From Streptomyces pacificus (GTDB lineage Bacteria > Actinomycetota > Actinomycetes > Streptomycetales > Streptomycetaceae): 64,000 nt of DNA. The DNA is taken from contig NZ_BLLG01000003.1 in the NCBI RefSeq assembly GCF_011766325.1, positions 310,001 through 374,000 of the forward strand. Direction: 5' to 3'. Positions 1-9,460 of this stretch are shown here, one piece after another. Both the position numbers and the translations under genes were made by a program. How positions within the stretch are numbered: the first letter of the stretch is position 1; every line of letters begins with the position of its first letter. The notes beneath the pieces were generated by a model. The model was given only the letters and a program-made list of their open reading frames with translations, ran no database searches and was not told the DNA's origin.

Positions 1-372
1 GCCGAGCACGGCGAGAAGATCGCGGTGGGTCTTGACGTACGGGGCACCACCCTGCGCGGCCGCGGCTGGACCCGCGACGGGGGCGACCTCTACGAGACCC
101 TGGCCCGGCTCGACTCCGAGGGCTGCGCCCGGTACGTCGTGACCGACATCGCCAAGGACGGCACGCTGCAGGGACCCAACCTGGGCCTGCTGCGCGACGT
201 CTGCGCCGCCACCGACAGGCCGGTCGTCGCCTCCGGCGGCGTCTCCAGCCTCGACGACCTGCGGGCGCTCGCCGGACTCGTCCCGCTGGGCGTCGAGGGC
301 GCGATCGTCGGCAAGGCGCTCTACGCCGAGGCGTTCACCCTGGAGGAGGCACTGGAGGCGGTGTCCCGGTGA
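1..372 (+). CDS. priA: Phosphoribosyl isomerase A (HisA/PriA), C-terminal part
   Basis: The frame is open from the first base, so the N-terminus lies outside the window; about 123 residues are visible. They show the second half of a (beta/alpha)8 barrel with the phosphate-binding stretches [14 protein letters not shown] and VASGGVSS and the late motif GAIVGKALY. HisA isomerises ProFAR to PRFAR in histidine synthesis. In actinomycetes the same enzyme (PriA) also isomerises phosphoribosylanthranilate, replacing TrpF; the absence of trpF among the trp genes here fits that (inference). It overlaps ridA by four bases (GTGA), suggesting translational coupling in one his operon. Confidence 0.93.
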   Translation, partial: AEHGEKIAVGLDVRGTTLRGRGWTRDGGDLYETLARLDSEGCARYVVTDIAKDGTLQGPNLGLLRDVCAATDRPVVASGGVSSLDDLRALAGLVPLGVEGAIVGKALYAEAFTLEEALEAVSR

Positions 373-767
373 GCGGCGAGATCCGGCGCGTCGGCTCCGC
401 GGGCCCCTGGGAGGACGCCTTCGGGTACTCCCGGGCGGTCGAGCTGCCGAACGGCCTGGTGCTGGTCTCCGGCTGCACATCGGTCGTCGACGGCGCGGTC
501 GTCGACGGCGGCCCCTACGACCAGGCCGTCAACTCCTTCCACGTGGCACTGGGCGCGCTGAAGCGACTCGGTCTGGGCGGCGAACATGTCGTGCGCACCC
601 GTATGTACCTCACACATGCCCGGGATGTCGACGAGGTGGGCCGGGCCCACAAGGAACTGTTCGGCGCCGTGCGCCCGGCCGCGTCGATGCTCATCGTCTC
701 GGGCTTCGTCGACCCCCGGCTGGTCGTCGAGGTCGAGGTCGAGGCGTACCGGGGAGGGGCCGCATGA
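369..767 (+). CDS. RidA family enamine/imine deaminase
   Basis: 132 residues, the usual length of a single-domain RidA/YjgF/YER057c protein. The C-terminal half has the family pattern [11 protein letters not shown], then [25 protein letters not shown]. Family members hydrolyse reactive 2-aminoacrylate or imine intermediates released by PLP enzymes and often lie in amino-acid operons. The GTG start overlaps the hisA stop and the end overlaps the hisF start (ATGA), so it is embedded in the his operon. A specific substrate cannot be read from the sequence. Confidence 0.88.
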   Translation: MSGEIRRVGSAGPWEDAFGYSRAVELPNGLVLVSGCTSVVDGAVVDGGPYDQAVNSFHVALGALKRLGLGGEHVVRTRMYLTHARDVDEVGRAHKELFGAVRPAASMLIVSGFVDPRLVVEVEVEAYRGGAA

Positions 768-1534
768 CCCTCGCCGTCCGAGTCATCCCCTGCCTGGACG
801 TGGACGCGGGCCGGGTCGTCAAGGGCGTCAACTTCCGGAACCTGCGCGATGCCGGCGACCCCGTCGAGATGGCGAGGCTGTACGACGCGGAAGGCGCCGA
901 CGAGCTGACGTTCCTCGACATCACGGCCTCCTCGGGCGACCGGGAGACCACCTACGACGTGGTGCGCCGCACCGCCGAGCAGGTCTTCATCCCGCTCACC
1001 GTCGGCGGCGGGGTCCGCTCCGCGGACGATGTCGACAAGCTGCTGCGGGCCGGCGCCGACAAGGTCGGCGTCAACACGGCGGCCATCGCGCGGCCCGAGC
1101 TGATCCGCGAGATCGCCGAGCGCTTCGGCCGCCAGGTGCTGGTGCTGTCCGTCGACGCCCGCCGCACCCCTGAGGGCACCTCCACGCCGTCCGGCTACGA
1201 GGTCACCACCCACGGCGGCCGCCGGGGCACCGGCATCGACGCCGTCGAATGGGCCCACCGCGCCGCCGAGCTGGGCGCGGGCGAGATCCTGCTCAACTCG
1301 ATGGACGCGGACGGCACCAAGGACGGCTACGACACCGGGATGATCGAGGCCGTCCGCGGGCATGTCACGGTCCCGGTGATCGCCTCCGGCGGGGCGGGCA
1401 GGCTGGGCGACTTCGCCCCCGCCGTCGCGGCCGGAGCGGACGCGGTGCTCGCCGCGTCCGTCTTCCACTTCGGCGATCTGCGCATCTCGCAGGTCAAGCA
1501 GTCGCTGCGGGAGGCGGGTCACCCCGTCCGCTGA
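764..1534 (+). CDS. hisF: Imidazole glycerol phosphate synthase cyclase subunit HisF
   Basis: 256 residues, normal for HisF. It begins with the diagnostic [18 protein letters not shown], whose Asp is the first catalytic acid, and has VGGGVRS and VIASGGAG phosphate-binding loops of the TIM barrel; [14 protein letters not shown] carries the second catalytic Asp. With HisH (not in the window) it converts PRFAR plus ammonia to IGP and AICAR. The ATG overlaps the end of ridA, so the two are probably translationally coupled. Confidence 0.96.
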   Translation: MTLAVRVIPCLDVDAGRVVKGVNFRNLRDAGDPVEMARLYDAEGADELTFLDITASSGDRETTYDVVRRTAEQVFIPLTVGGGVRSADDVDKLLRAGADKVGVNTAAIARPELIREIAERFGRQVLVLSVDARRTPEGTSTPSGYEVTTHGGRRGTGIDAVEWAHRAAELGAGEILLNSMDADGTKDGYDTGMIEAVRGHVTVPVIASGGAGRLGDFAPAVAAGADAVLAASVFHFGDLRISQVKQSLREAGHPVR

Positions 1535-1725
1535 GCCCCGTCGCCGCCGCCTCGCCCCTGCGGGTACGCGGCCGCCGGCCGGGCGGACTCCGCCGCCGAG
1601 CGGCTCGCGGCCGCCGCCGCGACGGCCCGGGGCGAGGACGCCCCGGAGGGCGGTCCCGCCCGGACACCGCGGAGACGGGGCCGCCGAGACCCCTCGTCCC
1701 GGGCACCCCGCGCCCCGGGGCGCGT

Positions 1726-1766
1726 GAGCCGGCGTCCCCGGGAGCCGGCGTCCCCGGGAGCCGGCG
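1726..1766. repeat. 16-bp direct repeat, about 2.5 copies
   Basis: The unit gagccggcgtccccgg occurs twice back to back (1726-1741 and 1742-1757) followed by a partial third copy. Non-coding context downstream of hisF. Confidence 0.8.
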
Positions 1767-1940
1767 GGGCGCGGCCGCCGGCCGCTGCCACGGGCGCGGC
1801 GTCACCCGGCGGCGGCGCGGCGGCCGCCGAGGGCAGCCCCGGTCCGGGCGCGCGGTGCCGATCCGAGAAGGGCGCGGCGGCCGCCACCGGCCGGGCACCC
1901 GGTCGCGGTGACCGGGTACCCGTGCCACCGCGCGGGGCGA

Positions 1941-2020
1941 CGGCCCGGTACGGCGGGGCGGCGGCCCGGTACGGCGGGGCGGCGGCCCGGTACGGCGGGG
2001 CGGCGGCCCGCTACCGCGGG
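1941..2020. repeat. 21-bp tandem repeat, nearly 4 copies
   Basis: Copies beginning cggcccggtacggcggggcg start at 1941, 1962 and 1983; a degenerate fourth starts at 2004 (cggcccgctaccgcgggac). The 21-bp period keeps frame and makes a fake 7-residue peptide repeat in the overlapping open frames. No gene is supported here. Confidence 0.85.
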
Positions 2021-2128
2021 ACCCCGCCGGGGTGGCGCAGGCGTGGGCCGCGGTGGTTGCAGGGGCCCGGCGCGATCCGGAAGGCGCGTCCCGGCGGCAG
2101 CGCCGACGGCGGCCGCGTCCGACCCGGC

Positions 2129-2761
2129 TCAGCCCATCCCGAGCTGGGTCCTGCCCACCCGGTCGACCGCCTCCTTGTCGCCCTCCACCTCCACCTGCGC
2201 CGCGTCCTGCCGGCCGAAGGCGTACATGGTCAGCTCGCCGGGCTCACCGGTCACCGTCACCACCGGGGCACCGCGGTGCGCCACCGCCGTCTGGCCGTCG
2301 GGGCGCCGCAGCACCAGTCCCACCGGCGCCTTGCGGCCCAGCAGCCGGGCGGACCTCTCCAGCCTGGACCACAGCGCGTCCGCGAAGACCGGGTCCAGCT
2401 CCCGCGGCGTCCAGCCGGGCTGCGCCCGCCGCACGTCCTCGGCGTGCACATAGAACTCGACCGTGTTCGAGGCCTCGTCCACCTGCTTGATCGCGAACGG
2501 TGACATCTTCGGCGGGCCCGTGCGGATCAGCCGGATCAGCTCCTCGTAGGGCTTGGCGGCGAACTCGGCCTGCACCCGGTCCAGCCGGCTCCTCAGGGGA
2601 CCCAGCACGATCCCCGCGGCCTCCGGGCGCCGTTCGCGCACCACGATGTGCGCCGCGAGATCCCGGGTGTTCCATCCCCCGCACAGCGTCGGGGCGTCCG
2701 GGCCCGCCGCCTCCAGCAGGTCGGCGAGCAGTAGCCGTTCGCGCTTCGCATGGGTCGACAT
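2129..2761 (-). CDS. TIGR03085-type metal-binding protein (DinB/mycothiol-transferase-like fold)
   Basis: 210 residues from ATG 2761 ([24 protein letters not shown]). The pattern of an N-terminal helical bundle with a metal-ligand type His ([14 protein letters not shown]), a central [15 protein letters not shown], and a C-terminal domain ending in [12 protein letters not shown] matches the actinobacterial TIGR03085 family, related to mycothiol-dependent maleylpyruvate isomerase N-terminal domains. The substrate is unknown. The start was chosen over a longer open frame (to 2866) because the family begins just before the ERxxLADLL motif. It is divergent from hisI with an 83-bp gap. Confidence 0.85.
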   Translation of the reverse strand: MSTHAKRERLLLADLLEAAGPDAPTLCGGWNTRDLAAHIVVRERRPEAAGIVLGPLRSRLDRVQAEFAAKPYEELIRLIRTGPPKMSPFAIKQVDEASNTVEFYVHAEDVRRAQPGWTPRELDPVFADALWSRLERSARLLGRKAPVGLVLRRPDGQTAVAHRGAPVVTVTGEPGELTMYAFGRQDAAQVEVEGDKEAVDRVGRTQLGMG

Positions 2762-2844
2762 GGCGGCCAGCCTACGACCGGCGCGCCGCCTCCGCCCAGT
2801 GGAGGCGTTTCGGCCACGGCCGGGCCGGGCGGCACAATGGCGGC

Positions 2845-3204
2845 ATGTCCAGCACCTCCAGCGCACTCGACCCCGCCATCGCCGCCCGGCTCAAGCGCAG
2901 CGCCGACGGCCTGGTCCCGGCCATCGCCCAGCAGTACGACACCGGAGAGGTGCTGATGCTCGGCTGGATGGACGACGAGGCACTGCACCGCACCCTCACC
3001 ACAGGACGCGCCACCTACTGGTCCCGCAGCCGCCGGGAGTACTGGGTCAAGGGCGACACCTCCGGTCACGTCCAGCACGTGAAGGCCGTCGCCCTCGACT
3101 GCGACGCGGACACCGTCCTGGTGAAGGTCGACCAGGTCGGGGCCGCCTGCCACACCGGCGACCGCACCTGCTTCGACCACGACGTCCTTCCCCTGGGCCG
3201 GTAG
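2845..3204 (+). CDS. hisI: Phosphoribosyl-AMP cyclohydrolase HisI
   Basis: 119 residues, typical of a stand-alone PRA-CH domain without a HisE fusion. Visible motifs are [27 protein letters not shown] and a C-terminal CHTGDRTCF pair of cysteines that, with the Cys in ALDCDADT, form the Zn/Mg site. It opens the adenine ring of PR-AMP (third step of His synthesis). trpE begins 11 bp after the stop, so the two are probably cotranscribed, linking His and Trp synthesis. Confidence 0.95.
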   Translation: MSSTSSALDPAIAARLKRSADGLVPAIAQQYDTGEVLMLGWMDDEALHRTLTTGRATYWSRSRREYWVKGDTSGHVQHVKAVALDCDADTVLVKVDQVGAACHTGDRTCFDHDVLPLGR

Positions 3205-3215
3205 GGTCGTACGCC

Positions 3216-4766
3216 ATGGATCTCGAGACCTTCCGCAAGCTGGCGGCCGACCGCCGCGTCATCCCCGTCAGCAGGCGCCTCCTCGCGGACGGCGACACCC
3301 CGGTCGGCCTCTACCGCAAGCTCGCCGGCGAGCGCCCCGGCACCTTCCTCCTCGAGTCCGCCGACGGCGGCGCCTCCCACACCGTGGGCGGCGGGGGCGG
3401 GGGCTCCTGGTCCCGCTACTCCTTCGTCGGCGTACGGTCCGCCGCCACCCTCACCGTCCGCGACGGGCAGGCGCACTGGCTGGGTACGCCTCCCGTGGGC
3501 GTCCCCGCGGAAGGCGACCCGCTGGGGGCCCTGCGGGCGACCCTCCAGGCCCTCCACACCCCCCGGCAGGACCTCGACGAGGGCATGCCGCCGTTCACCG
3601 GGGGCATGGTCGGCTACCTCGGGTACGACATCGTCCGCCGGCTGGAGCGGATCGGCGAGCACGGCCGGGACGATCTGCGGCTCCCCGAGCTGACCATGCT
3701 GCTCACCTCCGACCTCGCCGTCCTCGACCACTGGGACGGATCCGTGCTCTTGATCGCCAACGCGATCAACCACAACGACCTCGACACCGGAGTCGACGAG
3801 GCGTACGCGGACGCCGTCGCCCGCCTCGACGCCATGGAGGCCGACCTGGCCCGGCCCGTCGAGAGCCGGCCGCACGCGCTGCCGCCCTCCGAGCTGCCCC
3901 CGTACACCGGGCCGATGTGGAGCGGCGAGGAGTTCCGGGCGGCCGTCGAGGACGTCAAGGAGCGCATCCGCGCGGGCGAGGCCTTCCAGGTCGTGCCGTC
4001 GCAGCGGTTCGAGACCCCGTGCGAGGCCAGCGCCCTCGACGTCTACCGGGTGCTCCGGGCCACCAACCCCAGCCCGTACATGTACCTGCTGCGCTTCCCC
4101 CACGAGGACGGCGGTTTCGATGTCGTCGGCTCCAGCCCGGAGGCCCTGGTCAAGGTCGAGGACGGGCGCGCCATGCTGCACCCCATCGCCGGTACCCGCC
4201 CGCGCGGCGCCACCCCGCGCGAGGACCAGGCGCTCGCCGAGGAACTGCTCGCCGACCCCAAGGAGCGCGCTGAGCACCTGATGCTCGTCGACCTCGGCCG
4301 CAACGACCTGGGCCGGGTCTGCGAGCCCGGCTCCGTCGAGGTCGTCGACTTCATGTCGGTCGAGCGGTACTCGCATGTGATGCACATCGTCTCCACCGTG
4401 ACGGGCCGGGTCGCCGAGGGCCGCACGGCCTTCGACGTGCTCACCGCCTGCTTCCCCGCCGGCACGCTCTCCGGCGCCCCCAAACCCCGGGCGATGCAGA
4501 TCATCGAGGAGCTCGAGCCCTCGCGGCGCGGGCTGTACGGCGGCGCCGTCGGCTATCTCGACTTCGCAGGCGACTCCGACACCGCGATCGCCATCCGCAC
4601 CGCGCTGCTCCGCGACGGCACCGCCCATGTGCAGGCCGGAGCCGGGGTCGTCGCCGACTCGGACCCGGCCGCCGAGGACATCGAGTGCCGCAACAAGGCG
4701 GCGGCGGTGCTGCGCGCGGTGCACACCGCGAACCGGCTCCGCGGCGGCGGGACGCGTGAGGGATAG
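3216..4766 (+). CDS. trpE: Anthranilate synthase component I TrpE
   Basis: 516 residues. The N-terminal domain has the Trp-feedback region FLLESADGG, followed by [10 protein letters not shown]. The C-terminal chorismate-binding domain has [38 protein letters not shown] and [16 protein letters not shown]. It converts chorismate and glutamine-derived ammonia to anthranilate; the amidotransferase TrpG is not in the window. The ATG at 3216 has no clear Shine-Dalgarno. TAGGGT lies 8 bp upstream, so either coupling to hisI or a near-leaderless start is possible. No Trp-rich leader peptide was found. Confidence 0.96.
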   Translation: MDLETFRKLAADRRVIPVSRRLLADGDTPVGLYRKLAGERPGTFLLESADGGASHTVGGGGGGSWSRYSFVGVRSAATLTVRDGQAHWLGTPPVGVPAEGDPLGALRATLQALHTPRQDLDEGMPPFTGGMVGYLGYDIVRRLERIGEHGRDDLRLPELTMLLTSDLAVLDHWDGSVLLIANAINHNDLDTGVDEAYADAVARLDAMEADLARPVESRPHALPPSELPPYTGPMWSGEEFRAAVEDVKERIRAGEAFQVVPSQRFETPCEASALDVYRVLRATNPSPYMYLLRFPHEDGGFDVVGSSPEALVKVEDGRAMLHPIAGTRPRGATPREDQALAEELLADPKERAEHLMLVDLGRNDLGRVCEPGSVEVVDFMSVERYSHVMHIVSTVTGRVAEGRTAFDVLTACFPAGTLSGAPKPRAMQIIEELEPSRRGLYGGAVGYLDFAGDSDTAIAIRTALLRDGTAHVQAGAGVVADSDPAAEDIECRNKAAAVLRAVHTANRLRGGGTREG

Positions 4767-4773
4767 TGGGGGC

Positions 4774-5436
4774 GTGACTGCCGTACCCGCAACCCACTCC
4801 GGCGCCGAGACCCAACCGGCGTCCCGGGCGGCCGCGCGCGGCCGGCGCAGCCTCGCGGCGGCCCTGCTCCTCGGCGCGGCCGGCGCCGCCGCGGTGCTGC
4901 TCGCCTCCGGGCAGACCTGGGCCGAGGGCACGGCCGCCGTCGGGGGCGGCAGCGTGCCGCTGGAAGCGGACGGCCGTGATGTCACCGGGCTCCCGGCGGC
5001 GCTCGCGGTCGTCGGGCTCGCCGCCCTCGTCGCCCTCTTCGCGGTCCGCCGGGCGGGGCGTGTGATCGTCTCCGCTCTGCTGGCGCTGAGCGGGGCCGGG
5101 GCGGCGGCCGCCGCCTTCCTCGGCGCCTCCGACGGTGCGGCGCTGGACGAGCGGGCCCGCCAGACCACGGGCGACACGGCGGCCGCCGCCGCCGGCCTCA
5201 CCCACACCGCCTGGCCGTATGTCACCGGTCTCGCGGGACTGCTGATCCTGGCCGCCGGGCTGCTCGCCCTGCGGTACGGCACCTCGTGGCCCGCCATGTC
5301 CGGGCGCTACGAGCGCGAGGGCGGTGCGGCCCGCGGGGGCCGCCGCCCGGCCGCCGTCGACACCGTCGATACCGACCGGCCCGAGGAGCTGTGGAAGGCC
5401 CTCGATCGCGGTGAGGACCCTACAGGCGGCCGTTGA
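4774..5436 (+). CDS. Tryptophan-associated integral membrane protein (TIGR02234 family)
   Basis: 220 residues from GTG 4774, 7 bp after trpE. Four hydrophobic segments are visible: about 28-44, 70-87, 92-110 and 148-166. The signature SGQTWAEG follows the first segment. The C-terminus is cytoplasmic-looking, ending in EELWKALDRGEDPT. The family is named for its constant position beside trpE and trpC in actinobacteria; no biochemical role is established. A function in Trp or precursor transport or sensing is only inference from context. Confidence 0.9.
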   Translation: MTAVPATHSGAETQPASRAAARGRRSLAAALLLGAAGAAAVLLASGQTWAEGTAAVGGGSVPLEADGRDVTGLPAALAVVGLAALVALFAVRRAGRVIVSALLALSGAGAAAAAFLGASDGAALDERARQTTGDTAAAAAGLTHTAWPYVTGLAGLLILAAGLLALRYGTSWPAMSGRYEREGGAARGGRRPAAVDTVDTDRPEELWKALDRGEDPTGGR

Positions 5437-5845
5437 GGGGAGTCCCGTGTCGGTGACGTCGGTGACGTCGGTGACGTGAGTGACGTCGGTGAGAGGCGCT
5501 CGGCGGGTCCCGCCGGCGGCGACCGGAGGCCCCTCGCCGCCGGCCCCTGAGGAGAGCCGGGGCTGCCCAGACGCAGCCCTCCCCCGCGTGGTCCCCGCCT
5601 GGCCCCCGCCTGGCCCCCGTCGTCCGCCCCCTCGGCGCCCGCCCCCGACGGGACCCCGGCCGGCGTCCGGGGGAGGAGTCCCGCAGGCGACCCGGTGAGG
5701 CGCCGAGCAGAGGACGGGCGGCCGGTGGGCGGTCCCCTCGCGATCAGTGACGACCCCCACGTCCCGACAGCCCCACGGGTACGTGACAATGGAGCGGGAC
5801 CAACCGGCCCACCACCCCCAGCGCTACACCCACGAGGAGCACTTC
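5437..5845. other. 409-bp spacer with 9-bp repeats, no gene seen
   Basis: GC-rich spacer after the Trp-associated membrane protein. It carries five copies of a 9-bp unit at 5449-5493. The final bases (5832-5840, GAGGAG) are the ribosome binding site of the next gene. Open frames through it are Pro/Arg-rich with no recognisable family. Confidence 0.6.
5449..5493. repeat. 9-bp tandem repeat, 5 copies
   Basis: The unit gtcggtgac appears three times perfectly (5449-5475), then as gtgagtgac and gtcggtgag. It starts 13 bp after the stop of the Trp-associated membrane protein. Confidence 0.85.
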
Positions 5846-6106
5846 ATGGCGGGCAGCAGCCACGGACACACCCCGGCCGCCTGGACCGGCGTCACCATCT
5901 CCTTCATCGGCTTCTGCATCGCGGGAGTCTTCATGGTGGCCGCAAACCCGCTCGGGTTCTGGGCCGGCATGGCCGTGGTCCTCGCCGGCGGGGTCGTCGG
6001 TGCCGCGATGAAGGCCGCCGGTCTCGGGCAGCAGGAGACGTCCGTGGCCGTTCCGGCCCGCACCCCGGCCGGGCAGCCGGTGGCGGCCGAGGCTGCGGCC
6101 TCCTGA
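5846..6106 (+). CDS. HGxxPAAW family small membrane protein
   Basis: 86 residues. The start is the ATG preceded by a strong GAGGAG site rather than the longer frame from 5747 or the ATG at 5789. The N-terminus reads MAGSSHGHTPAAWTGV, containing the name-giving HGxTPAAW motif, followed by two hydrophobic segments (about 17-34 and 40-56) and a disordered Ala/Pro tail. The family is conserved in Streptomyces between trpE and trpC; its function is unknown. Confidence 0.87.
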   Translation: MAGSSHGHTPAAWTGVTISFIGFCIAGVFMVAANPLGFWAGMAVVLAGGVVGAAMKAAGLGQQETSVAVPARTPAGQPVAAEAAAS

Positions 6107-6192
6107 CCGAAAGCTCCCCTCTCCGCGGCGCGGCCCGGCGAGCCCGGGCTGCGCCGCGGACGGCCACCGTGGACAATCGCGGGGTGGAAGCC

Positions 6193-6855
6193 ATGAACCG
6201 CGGGGCCGGGTCGCCTGCCGCCACCCCGGCGCCGGGACCGTCCGGTGCCCCCGGGCCCGCCGCCTCCACCGCGGCGGAACCGCCCCCTGCCGCGCCCGCT
6301 CCGGCCCCGGTGCCCGCGTCCGCCCACGCCGCGGCGGGGCCGCCTCCCGACGAGCCGGGGCCCTGGACCGGGCCGACGGACCCGCCCGGAGGAAACCCGG
6401 CAGGTCACCACCGGCCGTTCCCGCCGCCCGCGGTCGGCGCGCACCCGGACCGCCCTCCGCCCCGGCACCGCAGGCTCGCCGCGCCGTCGGCCGTGCTGGC
6501 CGCCGTCGCGGGGGCCTTCGCGTATGTCGGCGCCGTCGACCCCAACGAGCCCGGCCACTACCCCGTCTGCCCGCTGCTCCAGCTCACCGGCATCTACTGC
6601 CCCGGCTGCGGTGGGCTGCGCAGTGCCCATGCGTTCGTCCACGGCGAGCCGGGCACCGCCTTCGGCGCCAACGCACTCGCCGTCGCCGGATATCTGCTCT
6701 TCGCCGTGTTCTGGGTCGTCTGGCTCGTCCGCGCCGTCCGGGCGAAACCGGTGCGGATCACGCTCGGACCCGCCTGGTGGTGGGGCCTCGGCGCGGTCCT
6801 CGCCGGCTTCACGGTTGTCCGGAACCTGCCGTTCGGCTCGGGGCTCGCCCCCTGA
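6193..6855 (+). CDS. DUF2752 membrane protein
   Basis: 220 residues. A Pro/Ala-rich disordered N-terminus of about 95 residues precedes a membrane domain with the DUF2752 hallmark CPLLQLTGIYCPGCGGLR followed by HAF. Hydrophobic segments lie near 99-112, 160-178 and 190-206. The conserved CPxCG-like cysteines suggest metal or redox binding, but no activity is known. The start is uncertain: GTG 6184 is 9 bp upstream in the same frame. It sits between the HGxxPAAW gene and trpC, a constant neighbourhood in Streptomyces. Confidence 0.85.
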   Translation: MNRGAGSPAATPAPGPSGAPGPAASTAAEPPPAAPAPAPVPASAHAAAGPPPDEPGPWTGPTDPPGGNPAGHHRPFPPPAVGAHPDRPPPRHRRLAAPSAVLAAVAGAFAYVGAVDPNEPGHYPVCPLLQLTGIYCPGCGGLRSAHAFVHGEPGTAFGANALAVAGYLLFAVFWVVWLVRAVRAKPVRITLGPAWWWGLGAVLAGFTVVRNLPFGSGLAP

Positions 6856-6982
6856 GTCCCGAGCGGGCTCCCGGACGGGTCCCCCAGGAGAATCCCAGGT
6901 GGGACCGTGATCGCAGTCCCCGGAGGCCCCAGGTGGTCCCAGCTAGTGGGATCGGCGTCAACCGGATGCGGAGCCATCGCCC

Positions 6983-6994
6983 GTATCCGGATAC
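6983..6994. promoter_or_regulatory. 12-bp perfect palindrome upstream of trpC
   Basis: gtatccggatac reads identically on both strands and lies 55 bp before the trpC start. It could be a dimeric repressor site for the trpCMBA operon; no known factor is assigned. The trpC ribosome binding site is the GGAAGGGGG at about 7031-7039. Confidence 0.3.
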
Positions 6995-7049
6995 CATCGG
7001 GATTGCCGACAGTGATCCATGACCAACCTCCCGGAAGGGGGCCGCTCGC

Positions 7050-7859
7050 GTGAGTGTGCTCGACGAGATCATCGACGGCGTGCGCGCCGACCTCGCGGAG
7101 CGGCAAGCGCGCGTCAGCCTCGACGAACTCAAGGAGCGTGTGGCCAAGGGGCCCCAGGCCAAGGACGCCTTCGCCGCGCTGCGCGGCGAAGGCGTGAAGG
7201 TCATCTGCGAGGTGAAGCGCTCCAGTCCGTCCAAGGGTGCGCTCGCCGCGATCGCCGACCCCGCCGGACTGGCCGCCGACTACGAGGCGGGCGGGGCGGC
7301 GGTCATCTCCGTCCTCACCGAGCAGCGCCGTTTCGGCGGCTCGCTCCAGGACCTGGAGGCCGTGCGGGCCCGGGTGGACATCCCGGTGCTCCGCAAGGAC
7401 TTCGTCGTCACGTCGTACCAGTTGTGGGAGGCCCGTGCGTACGGCGCCGACCTGGTCCTGCTGATCGTCGCCGCACTCGACCAGCAGGCCCTCGTCTCCC
7501 TGATCGAGCGCGCCGAGTCCATCGGGCTCGCCCCGCTCGTCGAGGTCCACGACGAGGACGAGGTCGAGCGCGCCGTGGACGCCGGAGCGAGGATCATCGG
7601 TGTCAACGCGCGTAATCTCAGGACTCTCGAGGTCGACCGGTCCACCTTCGAACGGGTCGCCCCCGAGATCCCCGCGGGCATCGTCACGATCGCCGAGTCC
7701 GGCATCCGCGGTCCACACGACCTGATCGCCTACGCCAACGCCGGCGCCGACGCGGTGCTGGTGGGGGAGTCCCTGGTCACCGGCCGTGACCCGAAGGCCG
7801 CGGTGGCCGATCTGGTCGCCGCCGGCGCCCACCCGGCGCTGCGGCAGGGCAGGGACTGA
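7050..7859 (+). CDS. trpC: Indole-3-glycerol phosphate synthase TrpC
   Basis: 269 residues from GTG with a GGAAGG-type site upstream. The TIM barrel shows the hallmark [49 protein letters not shown] and IAESGIRGP, covering the catalytic Glu, Lys and phosphate-binding residues. It closes CdRP to indole-3-glycerol phosphate. It is followed by trpM (8-bp gap), trpB and trpA, forming the trpCMBA operon. Confidence 0.97.
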   Translation: MSVLDEIIDGVRADLAERQARVSLDELKERVAKGPQAKDAFAALRGEGVKVICEVKRSSPSKGALAAIADPAGLAADYEAGGAAVISVLTEQRRFGGSLQDLEAVRARVDIPVLRKDFVVTSYQLWEARAYGADLVLLIVAALDQQALVSLIERAESIGLAPLVEVHDEDEVERAVDAGARIIGVNARNLRTLEVDRSTFERVAPEIPAGIVTIAESGIRGPHDLIAYANAGADAVLVGESLVTGRDPKAAVADLVAAGAHPALRQGRD

Positions 7860-7867
7860 CCCGCTCC

Positions 7868-8086
7868 ATGACCGCCGTCGTCCGCCGCGCTCGCACCGCC
7901 ACCGCCCCCGGCCGCCACCGGCGGGGCCGGGCGGCGGCCGGCGCCCGTGAGCCGCACACCCCGCTGGCGCGCGGCTGCCGTCCGCGCGGCTGCCGCGCCC
8001 CGGCCCGGCGGGTGCACGGGCGGCGGGTCAGATACGTCATCGGGGACGAGCCCGGCCAGGTCAACGGCATGCGATGGCGCCGCTGA
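7868..8086 (+). CDS. trpM: Tryptophan biosynthesis modulator TrpM
   Basis: 72 residues, very basic, ATG 8 bp after trpC. The C-terminal half, PLARGCRPRGCRAPARR followed by VHGRRVRYVIGDEPG, is the conserved core of the small protein between trpC and trpB in Streptomyces (formerly trpX, SCO2038 in S. coelicolor). That protein was reported to modulate Trp production and development, possibly through an aminopeptidase partner. The N-terminal 30 residues look poorly conserved, so the true start could be further in. Confidence 0.75.
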   Translation: MTAVVRRARTATAPGRHRRGRAAAGAREPHTPLARGCRPRGCRAPARRVHGRRVRYVIGDEPGQVNGMRWRR

Positions 8087-8155
8087 GCAACCGCTCGGCA
8101 CCACACGTCATCCCCCTTCATCTCTTCGGCTCACCCGCACACGAGGAGTTCTGGC

Positions 8156-9460
8156 ATGCCCAGCCAATACTTCGTTCCCGACCCCGAGGGCCGGGTGCCG
8201 GACGCCGCCGGCTACTTCGGCGACTTCGGCGGCACGTTCATCCCCGAGGCGCTCGTCGCCGCCGTCGACGAGGTGGTCGTCGAGTACGACAAGGCCAAGT
8301 CCGACCCGGCCTTCGCCGCCGAACTCGACGACCTGCTCGTCCACTACACGGGCCGGCCCAGCGCCCTGACCGAGGTGCCCCGCTTCGCCGGGCACGCCGG
8401 CGGTGCGCGGGTCTTCCTCAAGCGCGAGGACCTCAACCACACCGGCTCACACAAGATCAACAATGTGCTGGGGCAGGCGCTGCTCACCCGGCGCATGGGC
8501 AAGACCCGTGTCATCGCCGAGACCGGCGCCGGTCAGCACGGTGTGGCCACCGCCACCGCCTGCGCCCTCTTCGGCCTCGACTGCACCATCTACATGGGCG
8601 AGATCGACACCGAGCGCCAGGCGCTGAACGTCGCCCGGATGCGGATGCTCGGCGCCGAGGTCGTGCCGGTGAAGTCCGGCAGCCGCACCCTGAAGGACGC
8701 CATCAACGAGGCGTTCCGCGACTGGGTCGCCAACGTCGACCGCACCCACTACCTCTTCGGTACGGTCGCCGGCCCGCATCCCTTCCCGGCGATGGTCCGC
8801 GACTTCCACCGGGTCATCGGCGTCGAGGCCAGGCGCCAGATCCTGGAGCGCACGGGCCGGCTGCCGGATGCCGCCGTCGCCTGCGTCGGCGGGGGCTCCA
8901 ACGCCATCGGCCTGTTCCACGCGTTCGTCCCGGACGGGGGCGTGCGCCTGGTGGGCTGCGAGCCCGCGGGCCACGGCCTCGAGACCGGCGAGCATGCGGC
9001 CACCCTGACCGCGGGCGAGCCGGGCGTCCTGCACGGCTCGCGCAGCTACGTCCTGCAGGACGACGAGGGCCAGATCACCGAGCCGTACTCGATCTCGGCC
9101 GGTCTGGACTACCCGGGCATCGGCCCCGAGCACGCGTACCTCAAGGACTCCGGACGCGGCGAGTACCGGGCCGTGACCGACGACGCGGCCATGCGGGCGC
9201 TGCGGCTGCTGTCCCGTACGGAGGGCATCATCCCGGCCATCGAGTCCGCGCACGCCCTGGCCGGTGCGCTCGAACTCGGCCGTGAACTCGGCGAGGAGGG
9301 GCTGATCCTGGTCAGCCTGTCCGGCCGTGGTGACAAGGACATGGACACCGCCGCCCGCTACTTCGGGCTGTACGACGCCGGCGGCGGCGCCGCGACCGAC
9401 GGCTCGGTGGAGGCGGACGCCGCGGGCGGGACCGCGGAGATCGAGGGAGACGCCACGTGA
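8156..9460 (+). CDS. trpB: Tryptophan synthase beta chain TrpB
   Basis: 434 residues. The PLP lysine is K100 in HTGSHKINN. Other hallmarks are [40 protein letters not shown] (the phosphate loop) and SGRGDKDMD. It condenses indole with serine to Trp in the alpha2beta2 complex with TrpA. The last 30 residues are an acidic Gly/Ala tail. The stop overlaps the trpA GTG (GTGA), giving coupled translation of the two subunits. Confidence 0.97.
   Translation: MPSQYFVPDPEGRVPDAAGYFGDFGGTFIPEALVAAVDEVVVEYDKAKSDPAFAAELDDLLVHYTGRPSALTEVPRFAGHAGGARVFLKREDLNHTGSHKINNVLGQALLTRRMGKTRVIAETGAGQHGVATATACALFGLDCTIYMGEIDTERQALNVARMRMLGAEVVPVKSGSRTLKDAINEAFRDWVANVDRTHYLFGTVAGPHPFPAMVRDFHRVIGVEARRQILERTGRLPDAAVACVGGGSNAIGLFHAFVPDGGVRLVGCEPAGHGLETGEHAATLTAGEPGVLHGSRSYVLQDDEGQITEPYSISAGLDYPGIGPEHAYLKDSGRGEYRAVTDDAAMRALRLLSRTEGIIPAIESAHALAGALELGRELGEEGLILVSLSGRGDKDMDTAARYFGLYDAGGGAATDGSVEADAAGGTAEIEGDAT

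Larger units (their letters stand above)
1535..2128. other. 594-bp intergenic region, very GC-rich, no credible gene
   Basis: Lies between hisF and the convergent TIGR03085-type gene. Open frames here are low-complexity Gly/Arg/Pro/Ala strings with no family resemblance. It contains two direct-repeat blocks (about 1726-1766 and 1941-2020), listed separately. A factor-independent terminator for the his genes may be buried here, but no clean hairpin stood out. Confidence 0.6.

Noticed and set aside
1724..2503. Possible repeat protein downstream of hisF
   Set aside because: The 7-residue repeat comes from the 21-bp DNA repeat, and the frame runs antisense into the TIGR03085-type gene; codon usage is not protein-like.
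2553..3215. N-terminal extension of trpE through hisI
   Set aside because: It overlaps hisI in another frame and is Arg/Pro-rich; TrpE homologues begin at [10 protein letters not shown].
6856..7049. Trp leader peptide or T-box ahead of trpC
   Set aside because: No short frame with clustered Trp codons and no T-box specifier/antiterminator pattern was found.
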